64,000 bases of DNA from CAVXYG01 sp963706835 (GCA_963706835.1 CAVPOB010000016.1:124001-188000); one strand, 5' to 3'; positions 7,771-17,147 are shown, counted from the stretch's first letter. Program-made: numbers and translations. Notes: generated by a model from the sequence alone, not told the origin.

Positions 7771-9000
7771 CTACGCCGGTCCGCGCTCGATCGGGCAGCT
7801 CATGCAGCGGGGGCCACCGCGGCCGCGGCCGAGCTCATTGCCGCGGATGGCGATGATCTCGATGCCGTGCTTGCGCAGGAAGGTGTTGGTGGTCTCGTTG
7901 CGCTCGTAGCCGAAGATGACGCCGGGAGCCGCGGCAAGGAAGTTGTTGCCGTCGTCCCACTGCTCGCGAGCGGCGCCGAGCTCGTCGATCGGCGTCTTCA
8001 GCGGGTGCATCTTCTCTACGCCGACCGCATCGGCCAGCGCCGGCCACATGTTGTCGAGCTCCTTGATGCTGTAGGCCCCGCCGTCGTCGGCCTTGGTGAG
8101 CTCGAAGGAGCGCAGCTCGTCCGGCAGGTAGGGGTAGACGGAGAACTTGTCCTTGTCGATCATCGTCATGGCGGTGTCGAGGTGCATGAAGGCGCGGGTC
8201 TTCGGCAGCTCCACGACGATCACCTTGGTGATCTCGTTGTTGGGGTTGCTGAAGTACTTGGTCGCCAGCATGCCGACGCCCTGCGGCGTCGTGCGCTCGC
8301 CCATGCCGATCATGACCGCGCCGTTGCCGATGACGAGGATGTCGCCGCCCTCGACGGTTGCCGGCTCGTGCGGATCGTCGTCGTTGCCGTAGTAGAAGTT
8401 CAGGCCCTCGTCCTTGAACAGCGGATGGTAGTTCCAGATCGCCCGGCTGTGCAGGGTCTCGCGCTTGCGGGCGGGCTTCGCCATCGGGTTCACCGACAGG
8501 CCGTGGTAGACGAAGGCCGTGTTGTCGCGCTGGAACAGGTGGTTCGGCAGCGGCGTGAGCACGAAGTCGTAGTCCTCGAGGTACTCCCACAGCAGGGAAT
8601 GCGTTCCTGCGGGCAGGTCGAGGTCCTTCTTCAGGATGCCGCCGATGAAGTACTGGGCCAGGGTCTGGCCGTCGACGCTCTCGGCGAGCTCGCGCAGCGG
8701 CTGCACCAGCTGCGGGCCCACGGTGTGGGGGTTGGCCAGCCGTGCCAGCACGAACTCGCGCGCCTCGGGGATCTCCAGTGCTTCTCCCAGCAACTGGGAG
8801 AAGTAGTGCACGATCACACCCTTCTCGCGCAGCTGGTCGGCGAAGGCGCGGTGCTCCTCGCGGGCCATGCGCGCCCACATCACATCGTCGAAGAGGAGGT
8901 CGTCCACGTTGGCCGGCGTCAGGCGTGAGAGCTCCAGCCCGGGCTCGTGGATGATCACCTGCTTCAGCTGGCCGACCTCTGAATCGACATGCAGCGTCAT
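7771..9000 (-). CDS. arcA: Arginine deiminase
   Basis: Hydrolyses L-arginine to citrulline and ammonia, the first step of the arginine deiminase pathway. The 409-aa protein opens with SEVGQLKQVIIHEPG, carries the EGGDILVIGNGAVMIGMGER substrate region, an HLDT motif with the catalytic histidine, and the C-terminal nucleophile loop RCMSCPIERG. The ATG at 9000 has a strong AAAGGAAACCCT ribosome site; the upstream extension of the open frame is Arg/Ala-rich and not family-like. It is transcribed with arcB and is divergent from a YfcC transporter gene. Confidence 0.95.
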   Translation of the reverse strand: MTLHVDSEVGQLKQVIIHEPGLELSRLTPANVDDLLFDDVMWARMAREEHRAFADQLREKGVIVHYFSQLLGEALEIPEAREFVLARLANPHTVGPQLVQPLRELAESVDGQTLAQYFIGGILKKDLDLPAGTHSLLWEYLEDYDFVLTPLPNHLFQRDNTAFVYHGLSVNPMAKPARKRETLHSRAIWNYHPLFKDEGLNFYYGNDDDPHEPATVEGGDILVIGNGAVMIGMGERTTPQGVGMLATKYFSNPNNEITKVIVVELPKTRAFMHLDTAMTMIDKDKFSVYPYLPDELRSFELTKADDGGAYSIKELDNMWPALADAVGVEKMHPLKTPIDELGAAREQWDDGNNFLAAAPGVIFGYERNETTNTFLRKHGIEIIAIRGNELGRGRGGPRCMSCPIERGPA

Positions 9001-9179
9001 AGGGTTTCCTTTCGTAGTGCGCTCTTCTGCGCGGCACCGCCATCCAATACGACCGGCGACGCGGGATGCCACCCAAACCGCGGAAAACCTTGCCGTGTTT
9101 GGCCCGCGTTCACCCGGCCCCTGGCGCGCCGGCGCGGTCATCGACTCGACTGCAAGAAATGCTGCTCGATATCGGCGAA

Positions 9180-9198
9180 GTGCCGCGCATACGGGCAC
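9180..9198. promoter_or_regulatory. Inverted repeat in the arcA / transporter divergent region
   Basis: The 263-base gap between arcA and the transporter contains GTGCC-N9-GGCAC, positioned to act on either divergent promoter. No recognised ArgR or ArcR box is evident. This is a candidate operator only, on the strength of symmetry and place. Confidence 0.25.
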
Positions 9199-9263
9199 CT
9201 GTTGCGCTAGAACTCAAGTGATCAAGATCCACCACCAGGTGGGCGCCGACTTCGGGAGACGCC

Positions 9264-10949
9264 ATGGCAACGGAGAGTCCTGCTCCGCAAGCCCCGGTCG
9301 AAGATGAGCCGGAACAGAAGGGCCTCAAGTTCCCCACAGCCTTCACTGTGCTGTTCTTCGTCCTCATCATCGTTTGGGTACTCAGTTTCATCATTCCCCC
9401 AGGTGCATACGACTACGTCGACTGTGGCGACGGCACCGCCAAACCTGTGCCCGGCTCTTACCACGATGTAGAAGTCGAGACCACATGGTCGGAGAAGTTC
9501 TACGACCTGTGGCTGGCGCCCGTCAATGGCCTGTATGGCCAGCAGGCGCCGCAGGATCAGACCGACTCGCTGGTCGCCGCAACCAGCGAGGACGTGCAAT
9601 CGGCCTGCGCGTCGGTGGTGGCGGACCTCACCGGCACCTCTGAGGACGACCTGACCCAGGCCGAATTCGACGCCAACGTCGTCTTCCTCGGCGACAATCA
9701 GCCGATCGGTCCGTACGAGTCCGGCGACATGATCGGCGCCATTCAGGTGTTCTTCTTCGTGCTGGCGATCGGCGCGTTCATCACGGTGACGATCAACACC
9801 GGCGCCCTCGATGTCGGCATCGCGCGACTCGTCCACCGGTTCAAGGCCAACTCCACGGTGCTGATCGTGCTGCTCATGATCATCTTCTCGCTGGGCGGTA
9901 CCTCGTACGGCATGGCGGAGGAGACGTTGGGCTTCTACGCATTGATTGTGCCGATCATGGTGGCGCTGGGCTATGACCGAATGACTGGCGCAGTGGTCAT
10001 CCTGCTCGGTGCCGGCATCGGTACGCTCGCATCGACGGTGAATCCGTTCGCCACGGGCGTGGCTTCCGACGCGGCCGGGATCGACCTGGGCGACGGCATC
10101 GTGCTGCGCGCGATCATGTACGTGGTCCTCACGACGGTGTCGATCCTGTATGTGCTGCGCTACGCCCGCAAGGTCAAGAAGAATCCGGCCGCATCCCTCT
10201 CGGTGCCGCAGGACGGGGACGACTTGCTGGCCGCGGAGACCGACGCCGAGCCCCCGGAGATGTCGGGTGGCCAGAGGGCGGTCATCTGGATCTTCATGTT
10301 CACCTTCTTGCTGATGATCTTCTCGGTGATCCCCTGGAGTTCCTTCAGCGACGGGTTGGCCAACATCGAGCTGGGCTGGTACTTCCCAGAACTGGCGGCA
10401 CTGTTCCTCGTCGGCAGCGTCATCATCGGCCTGATCGGTCGACTCGGCGAAGAGGGCATGGTCAACAGCATCGTGTCCGGCATGGGCGACTTCATCGGTG
10501 CGGCGTTCATCATCGCGCTGGCCCGTGGCGTCACCGTCGTCATGAACAACGCCAGCATCACCGACACCGTGCTGAACGCGCTGGAAGGCGTCGTCAGCGG
10601 GTTGACCTCCGGGGTGTTCGCCGTCGTGATGTTCGTCGTGAACATCCCGATCGCGTTCCTGGTGCCGTCGTCCTCCGGCCACGCCACCCTGGCGATGCCG
10701 ATCATGGCCCCGCTGGCGGACTTCGCTGATGTCTCGCGCGCCATGGTCGTGACCGGCTTCCAGTCGGCCTCCGGCTGGGTGAACCTGTTCACGCCGACCT
10801 CCGCGATCGTCATGGGTGGTCTGACACTGGCCAAGGTGGGGTACGACCGGTACCTGCGGTTCGTGACGCCGCTGCTGGTCGTGCTGTTCGTGCTGATCTG
10901 TGTGTTCATGTTCTTCGGATCATCGACATCGATCGGCGGGACGACCTGA
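9264..10949 (+). CDS. YfcC family membrane transporter, probable arginine/ornithine (or amino acid) exchanger
   Basis: A 561-residue integral membrane protein with about twelve helices. It starts with FPTAFTVLFFVLIIVWVLSF and carries family segments such as LGGTSYGMAEETLGFYALIV and VPSSSGHATLAMPIMAPLAD, as in the YfcC/ArcD-like C4-dicarboxylate/amino-acid carrier family. An insert of about 100 residues between helices 1 and 2 (about 50-150) is acidic and probably extracytoplasmic. GGGAGA five bases upstream supports the start. Divergence from arcA-arcB suggests it imports arginine and exports ornithine, though substrate is inferred from context. Confidence 0.85.
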   Translation: MATESPAPQAPVEDEPEQKGLKFPTAFTVLFFVLIIVWVLSFIIPPGAYDYVDCGDGTAKPVPGSYHDVEVETTWSEKFYDLWLAPVNGLYGQQAPQDQTDSLVAATSEDVQSACASVVADLTGTSEDDLTQAEFDANVVFLGDNQPIGPYESGDMIGAIQVFFFVLAIGAFITVTINTGALDVGIARLVHRFKANSTVLIVLLMIIFSLGGTSYGMAEETLGFYALIVPIMVALGYDRMTGAVVILLGAGIGTLASTVNPFATGVASDAAGIDLGDGIVLRAIMYVVLTTVSILYVLRYARKVKKNPAASLSVPQDGDDLLAAETDAEPPEMSGGQRAVIWIFMFTFLLMIFSVIPWSSFSDGLANIELGWYFPELAALFLVGSVIIGLIGRLGEEGMVNSIVSGMGDFIGAAFIIALARGVTVVMNNASITDTVLNALEGVVSGLTSGVFAVVMFVVNIPIAFLVPSSSGHATLAMPIMAPLADFADVSRAMVVTGFQSASGWVNLFTPTSAIVMGGLTLAKVGYDRYLRFVTPLLVVLFVLICVFMFFGSSTSIGGTT

Positions 10950-10966
10950 CCCAGCACCGCTGGCAA

Positions 10967-11006
10967 GGAGCGGCCCCCGCAGCCTTCGGGCAGCGGGGGC
11001 CGCTCC
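10967..11006 (+). terminator. Strong hairpin terminator after the YfcC transporter gene
   Basis: A perfect 14-bp GC-rich stem (arms 10967-10980 and 10993-11006) with a CCTTCGGG-containing loop lies 18 bases past the transporter stop. It lacks a clear U-tract, as is common in high-GC actinobacteria. Confidence 0.8.
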
Positions 11007-11429
11007 GCGTCGCGGGGGGGCCTGCCGGGAAGGCTCATCTTTCTGGGGATGCCCGAAGAACCCGCGCGGGGATGACGAGGCACCCCTGCAGGACTTGCGT
11101 CTACCGGCGAGTAGCCGAGTGAAGCGGCAATCCAGGATCACTGGCTTCGGACGGGTCAATGCTCAGGACATCGTGCTCAGGGCGGTGGCCGGGTGGGCGC
11201 CGTTTCGCGGGGATGGGGATCTGCGACTGTTCTGGGCGGGGTGGTTCACTGCGCTTCCTGGGGGCGCCGGCGCCCCGTGCGGGTGGGGGCGGCGCTCAGT
11301 AGAGCGACGGTGCACCCGTTTCGGGGGTTTGGGCCCGGGACGTCCTGCGAGCGGCTCTGGGGCAGCACCGTGCACCGGAATGCCGGTCCGCGCCTGGGAC
11401 CGTGATGCGAGGGCGCCCGGTGGAGCGAC

Positions 11430-11657
11430 TGCCCACCCATTGCGGCGGCATGCACCCGCGACGGTGGGGTCCAGCGCCTCCGGGGCGGCAACTGTGCACC
11501 CGGCATGGGGGTCTGCACCCGGAACGGGGGCTGTGAGGCCTGATCTGGCCGTCTCCACCCCCGCGCCGGGTGCAAACCCCCGAACCGGGTGCAGAGATGC
11601 CCCGCATACCGGACTTTCCACCCCCGCGCCGGGTGCAAACCCCCGAATCGGGTGCAG
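11430..11657. repeat. Eight-core palindromic intergenic element B
   Basis: Forward cores are at 11432 (degenerate CCCACCC), 11451, 11495 and 11514; inverted cores are at 11568, 11587, 11631 and 11650. Offsets equal those of elements A and D exactly. Further partial cores lie to the left (TGCACCC at 11311, TGCACCG at 11371), as if older copies had decayed. The 10950-11918 convergent gap (YfcC gene / whiB) otherwise holds the terminator at 10967-11006 and no convincing gene. Confidence 0.83.
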
Positions 11658-11918
11658 TCGGGCCCGGCGCATCCGACCTGTACGGCCCCCACGCCCGTTC
11701 CCGGCGCAGAGGGCTGAAGCCGCTGCCGACGTAGCTGGACCCGCCGCGCACCAGGGGACGTGCCCCCCGCCGGCCCGCCCGCTCCGCCGCCGCCCGCAGG
11801 ACCGGAACCCACCACACTCCCGATTGCGATGAGTATGCGTGGCCGAGTGTCGCAATGATCCAGATACGACGACCGCCGACCCGTAGTGTCCGGGCCGGCG
11901 GTGGTTGAGCAGGCGAGG

Positions 11919-12290
11919 TCAGGCGATCCCGAGGGCGCCCGGCGAGATCGCGGCGTTGATCTGGTCGGCGCAGCGCTTGGCGCCCTCGCCTCTGGCGCGC
12001 GGGTAGACGGCGATCGGGATTCGCGTATAGATGGCCTCGCGGTCCTCCTCGGTGAGGCCGCCCCAGACGCCGTACGGCTCCCGGGAGCGGATGGCATAGT
12101 CTGCGCACTCGATGCGCACCGGGCAGGTCGCGCAGACCGCCTTGGCGGCACGGTCCCGCCGTGCTCGTGCCAGCCCCCGCTCGTTCTGAGGGTGGAAGAA
12201 CAGTGTGGGATCGGCTTCGCGGCAGGCCCCCTGCTCCTGCCAATTCCACACGACGTCCGACGGAACCTGAGCCAGTGGCTGCTGCGGCAT
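11919..12290 (-). CDS. WhiB family iron-sulfur transcriptional regulator
   Basis: A 123-residue Wbl protein. Four cysteines (C23, C53, C56, C62) give the C-x29-C-x2-C-x5-C [4Fe-4S] ligand set, followed by the GVWGG turn and a basic tail (YPRARGEGAKR). The LFFHPQNERGLARARRDRAAK spacing resembles the WhiB3/WhiB4 (WblC/WblA) branch more than WhiB1, but I do not assign a subtype. Wbl proteins bind the primary sigma factor and sense redox or NO. GAAAGG precedes the ATG at 12290. The 12291-12489 upstream gap contains a perfect GAAACGTTTC palindrome at 12444-12453. Confidence 0.92.
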   Translation of the reverse strand: MPQQPLAQVPSDVVWNWQEQGACREADPTLFFHPQNERGLARARRDRAAKAVCATCPVRIECADYAIRSREPYGVWGGLTEEDREAIYTRIPIAVYPRARGEGAKRCADQINAAISPGALGIA

Positions 12291-12489
12291 CTTCGCGCCT
12301 TTCTCGTCACCAGACGATGCGAGATCACGCTACTGCGAAGATCAACTCCCTGTCACTACCTTCGTCGAATCCGTTCTCTCCATCAGGGTCGAGGTTGACC
12401 CATGTGGGGGAATCGCCCGAATTTTCACAGCCGAAACATGCCCGAAACGTTTCAAGGAGGGGTTGAAGGCCCTACCGTTGGGCTCCCGA

Positions 12490-12873
12490 TCACTGCTCGT
12501 GCTGGTGCTGGCCGGCCTGCTCCTCGGCGATCTGCCGCCGGACGTCGTCCATGTCCACCTCGCGCACTGCGCTGATGAGCTGCTCCAGGGACGGCGCCGG
12601 CAGCGCGCCGGGCTTGGCGTACAGGACCACGCCCTCGCGAATGGCCATCAGCGTCGGGATGCTGGTGATCTGGAAGCCCGCGGCCAGGTCGGGCTGAGCC
12701 TCGGTGTCCACCTTGGCGAAGGTGATGTCGCCATGCTCCTCCGACGCCTTCTCGAACACGGGGGCGAACATGCGGCACGGTCCGCACCAGGCGGCCCAGA
12801 AATCCACCAGGACGATGTCGTTGCCCGTCACCGTGGAGTTGAAGGTCTCCGCCGTCAGTTCGATGGTGGCCAT
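12490..12873 (-). CDS. trxA: Thioredoxin
   Basis: A 127-residue thioredoxin with the redox motif WCGPC (C30, C33), the SIPTLMAIREG cis-proline region, and a short acidic-His extension (EEQAGQHQHEQ) at the C terminus beyond the usual fold. The ATG at 12873 is used because the upstream part of the open frame is unlike the family. It reduces protein disulfides in the cytosol. It is monocistronic here, upstream of whiB on the same strand. The gene symbol is generic; a co-chaperone-type paralogue is possible. Confidence 0.88.
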   Translation of the reverse strand: MATIELTAETFNSTVTGNDIVLVDFWAAWCGPCRMFAPVFEKASEEHGDITFAKVDTEAQPDLAAGFQITSIPTLMAIREGVVLYAKPGALPAPSLEQLISAVREVDMDDVRRQIAEEQAGQHQHEQ

Positions 12874-12999
12874 GGTCCGCCTCTCTGTCGCTGTTTCGGG
12901 GTTCGCTCCTTGCATACCCTGTGGGGTATCAACTCATGCCTGGACCGACCTATTCCCGCCGGCCGCGGTGGTTCGTGCTAGCGGCACGGAGTCCGTACG

Positions 13000-13284
13000 A
13001 TGAAGGTATGTCGGACGCCTTCGCCCCTGGAGACCCCACAGACCGGCGGCACGCTGCTGGAAGAGCCGGAGACGCGGCTGCAGGAGCCGGGCGATCAGGA
13101 GCGCTTCTCGCACTACGTCCGCAAGGAGAAGATCCTGCAGAGCGCCATGACCGGCGAGCCGGTCGTCGCGCTGTGCGGAAAGGTGTGGACGCCCGGCCGA
13201 GACCCGCAGAAGTTTCCGATCTGCCCGGAGTGCAAGGAGATCTACGAGGGTATGCCGCAGGGTTCCGGCGACCAGGATTCCTGA
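13000..13284 (+). CDS. DUF3039 family protein
   Basis: A 94-residue actinobacterial protein. The core is conserved: ERFSHYVRKEKI, then GEPVVALCGKVWTPGRDP, then FPICPECKEIYE. The three cysteines in VALCGKVW and CPEC suggest a zinc knuckle. Function unknown. The start is uncertain. The intact frame opens at ATG 13000, but a TACGAT hexamer sits six bases before another ATG at 13008 in a different frame (reading MSDAFAPGDPTD). That is the leaderless pattern used by neighbours, so the true N terminus may be MSDAF... with one lost or gained base before GGTLLEEPE. Confidence 0.8.
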   Translation: MKVCRTPSPLETPQTGGTLLEEPETRLQEPGDQERFSHYVRKEKILQSAMTGEPVVALCGKVWTPGRDPQKFPICPECKEIYEGMPQGSGDQDS

Positions 13285-13295
13285 GCGTAGGGGAG

Positions 13296-13941
13296 ATGGG
13301 CACAGAGACCAGCCAGACCCTGGACCGCGGCCTGCGTGTCCTGGAGTTGCTCTCGGCGTACCCCGAGGGCCTCAGCGTGACCGATATCGCCCAGGAGTTG
13401 GGCGTTGGCCGCACCGTGGTCTACCGGCTGGTGGCCACGCTGGACCAGCACGGCTTCCTGCGGCGCTCGGCGGACGGCCGGTGCCGACTTGGCGTGGCCG
13501 CCCTGTCGCTGGCCCGGCAGATCCAACCGATGCTGCGCGACTCTGCGCTGCCGGTGCTGCGACGGCTGGCCGACACGCTCGGGCGCGACCGCGCATCTGA
13601 CCCTGCTTGACGGCACCGACGGCCTGGTCGTGGCGGTCATGGAGCCGGCGCGGACTGACGTGCACGTGGCGCTGCGCGTCGGGGCCCGGCACCCGGCGGA
13701 GCGAAGCATCGCCGGCCGGGCGGCCTTGTTGAGCCGCACGTCGGGCCGCACGGTCGATCCCCAGCAGTTCGTATCCGGGGCCGACCCGCAACTGGGCGGC
13801 TACTCGGTGGCCGCCCCGGTGCACGGCGTGCCGTGGTTGGAGTCCGCGGTCGGCGTGGTCAGCCTGGTGGACCTGGACCCGGGGCGCGCCGGGTCGATCG
13901 TGGTTGCCGCCGCGCACGATACCGCCCGGCTGCTGCGCTAG
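13296..13941 (+). CDS. IclR family transcriptional regulator (one-base frameshift)
   Basis: The N-terminal winged helix is clear (LDRGLRVLELLSAYPEGLSV, then DIAQELGVGRTVVYRLV), followed by an effector-binding domain. The frame breaks at 13581-13583, where an extra G in GGG shifts ADTLG before ATAHLTLLDGTDG; the other frame then continues to a stop at 13941. Joined, it is about 214 aa, somewhat short for IclR. The GGGGA ribosome site fits ATG 13296. It lies 11 bases after the DUF3039 gene. Because all conserved residues survive on both sides, a sequencing indel is more likely than a pseudogene. The regulated pathway is not evident. Confidence 0.82.
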
Positions 13942-13951
13942 GCCGAGTCGG

Positions 13952-15670
13952 TCACCCGGGCGGCAGGCTCGCAAGGGGGAGTTCGAACCAGCGCAGATCG
14001 CCGAATGTCGCGGGCTCGGTGACCGTCGAGGGGGCAGGGGGGAGATCGGCCAGCAACTGCGCCGCGCGGTCGAGCGTGGCGGCCAGCGACGGCGCAGCGG
14101 CGACGGTAGCCCGGGGCCAATGCATCCGACCCTCCTCATCGAAGCGTACGTCGGTGAGGCGCAGCGGTGCGGCCGGCTCGGCACCGCGATGCCGCCACAA
14201 TCCGGAGCCCGGGTCGAACAGGTAGTACGGGAGCAGTCGCTCGGCATGGTCGGCGAGGAGCCAGACGGCGTCGACCAGGTAGCCGAACTCCTCCTCGGTG
14301 AGGAAGTAGTTGCAGTTCACCCGCACCCACCCGGGTTTGATGCCCTCTCGGCCCTGACCGATCTGCTCGTCGATGTCGTGGCTGCGGTCTGGGTCGATCC
14401 CGAGCAGGAGGTGGCCGTACGGCCCTGCGCAGGAGCAGCCGCCCCTGGCCTGGATGCCGAACATGTCGTTGAGCATCGCCACCACGGCGTTGTGGTGCAG
14501 ATAGGGGTAGCGGCGACCGCGCAGGAGGAAGGACACGATCGACAGCCGGTCGGCGTCCGGGTTGCCGAGCACGGCGATGTTGGGGTGCTGCCGCCAGGTG
14601 TGGATCGCGCGGGTGGCGAAGTCGCATTCGTGCGCAGCGATGACGTCGGTGCCGACCGCGTCCTTCAGCGCGAACACCAGCCCGGTCCGGATCGACTCCA
14701 CGATGGCGGGCGTCCCGGCCTCCTCGCGGTGCGCCGGGTCGGCCACATAGTGGTGCTCGGTAGCGCTGACGAAGCTGACGGTGCCACCGCCGACAACCGC
14801 CGGCACGCTGTTGCGCAGCAACTCCCGCCGCACCGCCAGCACACCGGTCGTGCCGGGCCCGCCGACGAACTTGTGCGGGCTGAGGAAGACCGCGTCCTTG
14901 CCGGTGAGCGGGTTGTCCGGCCGGGCGGCCATGCGGATCGGCACATAGGGGCCGGCTGCGGCGTAGTCCCAGCAGGCCAGGGCGCCGTGCTCGTGCAGCA
15001 GGGCGGAGATGGCGTCGGCATCGGTGAGGATGCCGGTGACATTGCTGGCGGCGCTGAACGAGCCGATCTTCAGCGGTCGATCGGCGTGCTGCTCCAGGGC
15101 CTCCTGCAGCGCCGCGGCGTCGATGTGGCCGTCCGCCGATTCCGGGATCACGACCACGTCGGCGATGCTCTCCCGCCACGGCAGTTCGTTGCTGTGGTGC
15201 TCATACGGACCGATGAACACCACCGGGCGCTCCTCGGCGGGGATCTGGCCGGTCCAGCCGTAGCGCTCATCGAGGTCGGCCGGCAGGCGCAGGTTCAGGC
15301 AAGCGATGAGCTTGTCGATGGCCGCGGTCGATCCGGACCCGGTGAAGATGACCACGGTGTCGGCGTCGCCCCCGAGACTGCCGTGGACGATGGCTCGCGC
15401 GTCCTCCCGCAGCGCAGTGGTCTGTCGGCCCGTGCTGCTGCTCTCGCTGTGCGTATTGGCGTACGTCGGCAGCACGGCCTCGCGGATGAAGTCCTCGATG
15501 AACGCCAGCGACCGTCCGCTGGCGGTGTAGTCGGCGTACACGATGCGACGCGGGCCGAAGGGGCCGGACACGGCGGTCTCGGCGCCGATGATGCCCTCGC
15601 GAATGCGGGCCAGGATCGGCGGTTGCGGGAGGTGCGCCCCCGGTGGCGGCAGCGGCGCCCAGCGTGCCAT
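13952..15670 (-). CDS. Class V aminotransferase-fold PLP-dependent enzyme (cysteine desulfurase-like)
   Basis: A 572-residue fold-type I PLP enzyme. It opens with VYADYTASGRSL and YANTHSESSSTGRQT, carries FTGSGSTAAIDKL (phosphate-cup region), GPYEHHSNELPWRE, CWDYAAAGPY (PLP aspartate), and the Schiff-base lysine in LSPHKFVGGPGT. A later GGCSCAGPYGH loop supplies a cysteine where cysteine desulfurases have theirs. It is about 150 residues longer than SufS, with a C-terminal extension. TAGGCT six bases upstream marks a leaderless start at 15670. Substrate unknown; a selenocysteine lyase or desulfurase role is possible but unproven. Confidence 0.83.
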   Translation of the reverse strand: MARWAPLPPPGAHLPQPPILARIREGIIGAETAVSGPFGPRRIVYADYTASGRSLAFIEDFIREAVLPTYANTHSESSSTGRQTTALREDARAIVHGSLGGDADTVVIFTGSGSTAAIDKLIACLNLRLPADLDERYGWTGQIPAEERPVVFIGPYEHHSNELPWRESIADVVVIPESADGHIDAAALQEALEQHADRPLKIGSFSAASNVTGILTDADAISALLHEHGALACWDYAAAGPYVPIRMAARPDNPLTGKDAVFLSPHKFVGGPGTTGVLAVRRELLRNSVPAVVGGGTVSFVSATEHHYVADPAHREEAGTPAIVESIRTGLVFALKDAVGTDVIAAHECDFATRAIHTWRQHPNIAVLGNPDADRLSIVSFLLRGRRYPYLHHNAVVAMLNDMFGIQARGGCSCAGPYGHLLLGIDPDRSHDIDEQIGQGREGIKPGWVRVNCNYFLTEEEFGYLVDAVWLLADHAERLLPYYLFDPGSGLWRHRGAEPAAPLRLTDVRFDEEGRMHWPRATVAAAPSLAATLDRAAQLLADLPPAPSTVTEPATFGDLRWFELPLASLPPG

Positions 15671-15741
15671 GGCACCAGCCTACGATGCAGCCGCCAGGCA
15701 GTTCCCGTCGTCGTGTCGGCGCTGCGTGAGAACATGGCTTC

Positions 15742-16038
15742 GTGCCTATCGCCCCCGTCGACGTTCCCGCGGAGGCAGCGCAGGCGGACTCCGACGTCCG
15801 TCCGGATCGGCCCTGGATCACGATCGTCTGGAACGACCCCATCAACCTCATGACCTACGTCACCTACGTGTTCATGTCCTACTTCCACTACCCGCGCCAG
15901 AAGGCGGAGCAGTTGATGCTGGCGGTGCACGAGGAGGGCCGGGCGGTGGTGAGCAGCGGCACCCGTGAGGAGATGGAGATCGACGCCGCCGCCATGCACT
16001 CCTACGGCCTGTGGGCGACGATCCAGAAGGACGACTGA
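15742..16038 (+). CDS. clpS: ATP-dependent Clp protease adaptor ClpS
   Basis: A 98-residue N-end-rule adaptor. It carries the WNDPINLMTYVTYVF substrate-pocket helix and the MLAVHEEGRAVV segment typical of actinobacterial ClpS. It delivers N-degron substrates to ClpC/ClpA-ClpP. The GTG at 15742 is preceded by GAACAT six bases upstream (leaderless pattern). The order clpS-DUF2017-mec-cysO-cysM matches the mycobacterial block. Confidence 0.92.
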   Translation: MPIAPVDVPAEAAQADSDVRPDRPWITIVWNDPINLMTYVTYVFMSYFHYPRQKAEQLMLAVHEEGRAVVSSGTREEMEIDAAAMHSYGLWATIQKDD

Positions 16039-16040
16039 GC

Positions 16041-16626
16041 ATGGCGCGACGGGGATTCCTCAGGCGGCGCGACCGATGTCGAGCTGCGCCTGGCAGAAGC
16101 CGAGCGGCAGGTGTTGGCCGACCTGCTCACCGAGTTGGCCGACTGGCTGCAGCCCGCCGATGAGCCGGGCCCGACGGCGGACCCGCTCTCGCAGTTGATC
16201 GACATACCCCAGACCGCGGAGCGCCCGACAGATCCGGCGATGCTGCGGCTGCTCCCCGATGCCTACGCCGACGAGGAAGAGGCCGCAGATTTCCGCAGGT
16301 TCACCGAACTGGACCTGCGGCAGGGCCGGGCGCAGCGGGCCCGGCGCGCTCGGGCCACGCTCAGCCGAGTGGCCGGCAACGGAAGAATCCCGCTGGACGC
16401 CGAGGAGGCGCAGGAATGGCTCACTGCACTGAACGACGTCCGGCTCGTGCTCGGCACGCGGCTGGGGATCGAGGAGGATTCCGACCCCGCGGAGCCAGCG
16501 CGCAGCCAGGCTCACATGGTCTATGACTGGCTGACGTGGCTGCAGGCAACGCTGGTGGAGGCGCTCCTGCCCGATCGGCCGAGGGCTACCGTAGTCGCAT
16601 GCTGCGCATCCGTGCCGACCTGGTGA
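16041..16626 (+). CDS. DUF2017 family protein (N-terminal frameshift)
   Basis: A roughly 190-residue helical protein found next to clpS in many actinobacteria. The frame from 16060 onward reads TDVELRLAEAERQVL, then LLTELADWLQPADEP, and ends with VYDWLTWLQATLVEALL, typical of DUF2017. The only sensible start, ATG 16041 (two bases after the clpS stop), is in another frame, so one base is probably missing at about 16050. Otherwise translation would have to begin at GTG 16111. The 3' end overlaps mec by 28 bases. Role unknown; the association with ClpS suggests proteolysis. Confidence 0.72.
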
Positions 16627-17021
16627 CCGCCATGGTCGCCCATGCGCGTCGCGACCACCCGGACGAAGCCTGCGGGGTTATCGCAGGACCGGCCGGCAGC
16701 GACGCCCCCGACCGCTTCATCCCGATGCTGAACGCGGCCCGCTCGCCCACCTTCTACGAGTTCGACTCCCTGGATCTGCTGCGGCTGTACCGCGAGATGG
16801 ATACGCGCGACGAGGAGCCGATCGTCATCTACCACTCGCACACCGCCACCGAGGCGTATCCGTCCCCGACGGACGTGGCGTACGCCAGCGAGCCCGGCGC
16901 CCACTATGTCGTGATCTCCACCCGCGCCACCGGCAGCGATCCGGGACCCTACGAATTGCGATCGTTCCGCATCATCGACGCCGTGGTGGAGGAGGAGCCG
17001 GTGGAGGTGCTGGCGGACTGA
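16599..17021 (+). CDS. mec: JAMM/MPN+ metalloprotease of the CysO pathway
   Basis: A 140-residue M67-family zinc peptidase. The JAMM ligands are present: an upstream glutamate in HPDEACGVIAG, then HSH and D in IYHSHTATEAYPSPTD. In M. tuberculosis Mec+ releases cysteine from the CysO-Cys adduct made by CysM, and the same three genes follow one another here. TACCGT six bases before ATG 16599 suggests its own leaderless promoter inside the DUF2017 gene. Confidence 0.92.
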   Translation: MLRIRADLVTAMVAHARRDHPDEACGVIAGPAGSDAPDRFIPMLNAARSPTFYEFDSLDLLRLYREMDTRDEEPIVIYHSHTATEAYPSPTDVAYASEPGAHYVVISTRATGSDPGPYELRSFRIIDAVVEEEPVEVLAD

Positions 17022-17147
17022 CGGGCCGTTCTGGGCGATTCGCCGGTGGGCCGCGCCGGTGCGTACCCTTGTGCTGCACAGCAATGACCACTCGCTGCGG
17101 CTGGCGTCGTCCGGTCCGGCGTCCCAGAGCCCCTCAGGAGAACCCCG

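Noticed and set aside
6724..8928. A 734-codon open frame on the plus strand across arcA and arcB
   Set aside because: It is antisense to two clearly conserved genes, its product is Val/Gly/His-rich with no known domain, and long antisense frames are expected at this GC content.
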